From a virus, in IMG/VR virus record IMGVR_UViG_3300020468_000880, positions 1 to 29,234 of that record: DNA of 29,234 nt, one strand, 5' to 3'. Shown here one piece after another: positions 28,855-29,234 of this stretch (the stretch's first letter is position 1; each line of letters opens with the position of its first letter). The position numbers and the translations under genes were made by a program. The notes beneath the pieces were generated by a model. The model ran no database searches and was not told the origin of the DNA. It worked only from the letters and a program-made list of their open reading frames with translations.

Positions 28855-29234
28855 TTAACCTAATGGTTTTAGTTTACTTATAGCAGATGAATATCTTGCA
28901 ATAGTTGGGTCAAGAACTTCGTCTGATGATGAATCATCTTCGAAAGAACCTGTTCCTTCTTCTACAGTCATTTCTTCTGCAATGTTGTCACCCTCAACTT
29001 TTCCAAAATAAGCTTCTTTGATTTCAGCAACTTTCTCTGAGAAATCTGCTGTATCTTTGAAGTCTACTCCGTTTGAAAGTGATTCCATTTTCTCTTTTTG
29101 TGATTCAGTTAAGTCTTCACAGGCTTCTCTGACCACATTTGCTCTCTTCAATGAATCTAACTCTTCTGAAACTTCCATATTCTTGGAAACTTCTGAATCG
29201 AGTTTTTGTTCCATTTCATCGAGTCTATTTGCGA
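28855..29234 (-). CDS. 22: gp22, prohead core scaffold, C-terminal part
   Basis: The reading frame is open to the right edge; 125 codons are visible and the N-terminus is missing. The product is highly charged and helical (KLDSEVSKNMEVSEELDSLKR, ACEDLTESQKEKMESLS), with an acidic region and a conserved end IARYSSAISKLKPLG. Position directly before gp23 and composition match T4 gp22, the scaffold that is degraded by the prohead protease during maturation. An internal ATG at 29214 is not the true start. Confidence 0.88.
   Translation of the reverse strand, partial: ANRLDEMEQKLDSEVSKNMEVSEELDSLKRANVVREACEDLTESQKEKMESLSNGVDFKDTADFSEKVAEIKEAYFGKVEGDNIAEEMTVEEGTGSFEDDSSSDEVLDPTIARYSSAISKLKPLG

Noticed and set aside
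1-29234. CRISPR array, insertion sequence or attachment site
   Set aside because: No regularly spaced repeats, transposase or integrase were seen; the only repeats are the promoter blocks and curlin repeats described.

Overview
The window is a piece of an AT-rich T4-like (Tevenvirinae-type) marine phage genome. The recognisable T4 set is gp22 (partial), gp23, a gp19-like tail protein, UvsY, UvsW, gp55, gp47, gp46, gp45, gp44, gp62 and RegA. Auxiliary genes typical of marine T4-likes are an Hsp20, a peptide deformylase, a CobS-type AAA ATPase with a VWA partner, and two 2OG-Fe(II) oxygenases. There are no photosynthesis genes here. That set, with CsgG/CsgF, fits a pelagiphage-like or other marine heterotroph myovirus better than a cyanophage, but the host is inferred. 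All genes are on the minus strand except one HAD phosphatase at 26869-27333.

Layout, in the direction of minus-strand transcription (high to low coordinates). 29234-27530: scaffold gp22 and major capsid gp23, ending in a strong hairpin terminator. 27461-26869: an inverted plus-strand island with a strong sigma70-type promoter, a PseT-phosphatase-like gene and a pseudoknotted 3' RNA ending in a terminator. 26796-23010: tail-tube-like protein, UvsY, oxygenase, UvsW and an unknown. 22923-21897: a cytochrome c gene between four tiny membrane-protein genes, all nearly touching or overlapping. 21763-18439: late sigma factor gp55 and the gp47/gp46 recombination nuclease. 18425-15767: an unknown 381-residue protein, peptide deformylase, a second oxygenase and a small protein. 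15722-11612: VWA/metallopeptidase-like protein, two small genes, CobS-type ATPase and a DUF3310 protein. 11326-7943: clamp, clamp loader, several small membrane genes and RegA. 7908-7427: two small membrane proteins and a terminator.

7347-197 is the most unusual region. It is one tightly overlapping late operon encoding two related membrane/coiled-coil proteins, CsgF, CsgG, a curlin-like protein, a FecR-domain protein, a tiny membrane protein, a second curlin-like protein, two more small membrane proteins, a CHASE2-type class III adenylate cyclase with intact catalytic residues, and a small DUF5658-like protein. An Hsp20 gene with its own late promoter follows at the window edge. Together this looks like a phage-encoded surface amyloid secretion and cAMP-signalling cassette, switched on late in infection.

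Regulation is unusually legible. Exact T4-type late octamers (TATAAATA or a one-base variant) precede several genes. Early-type promoters (TTGACA-like box, 17-18 bp, -10 box) occur as a three-copy repeat with an embedded palindrome in front of the ATPase, the VWA protein and a 64-residue protein. At five genes the promoter lies so close to the ATG that transcription should begin on the start codon itself: 6 nt after a -10 box in three cases, 5 nt after a late octamer in two. This predicts leaderless mRNAs. At least nine genes under 60 codons, many joined by ATGA or TAATG overlaps, were read directly from the sequence.
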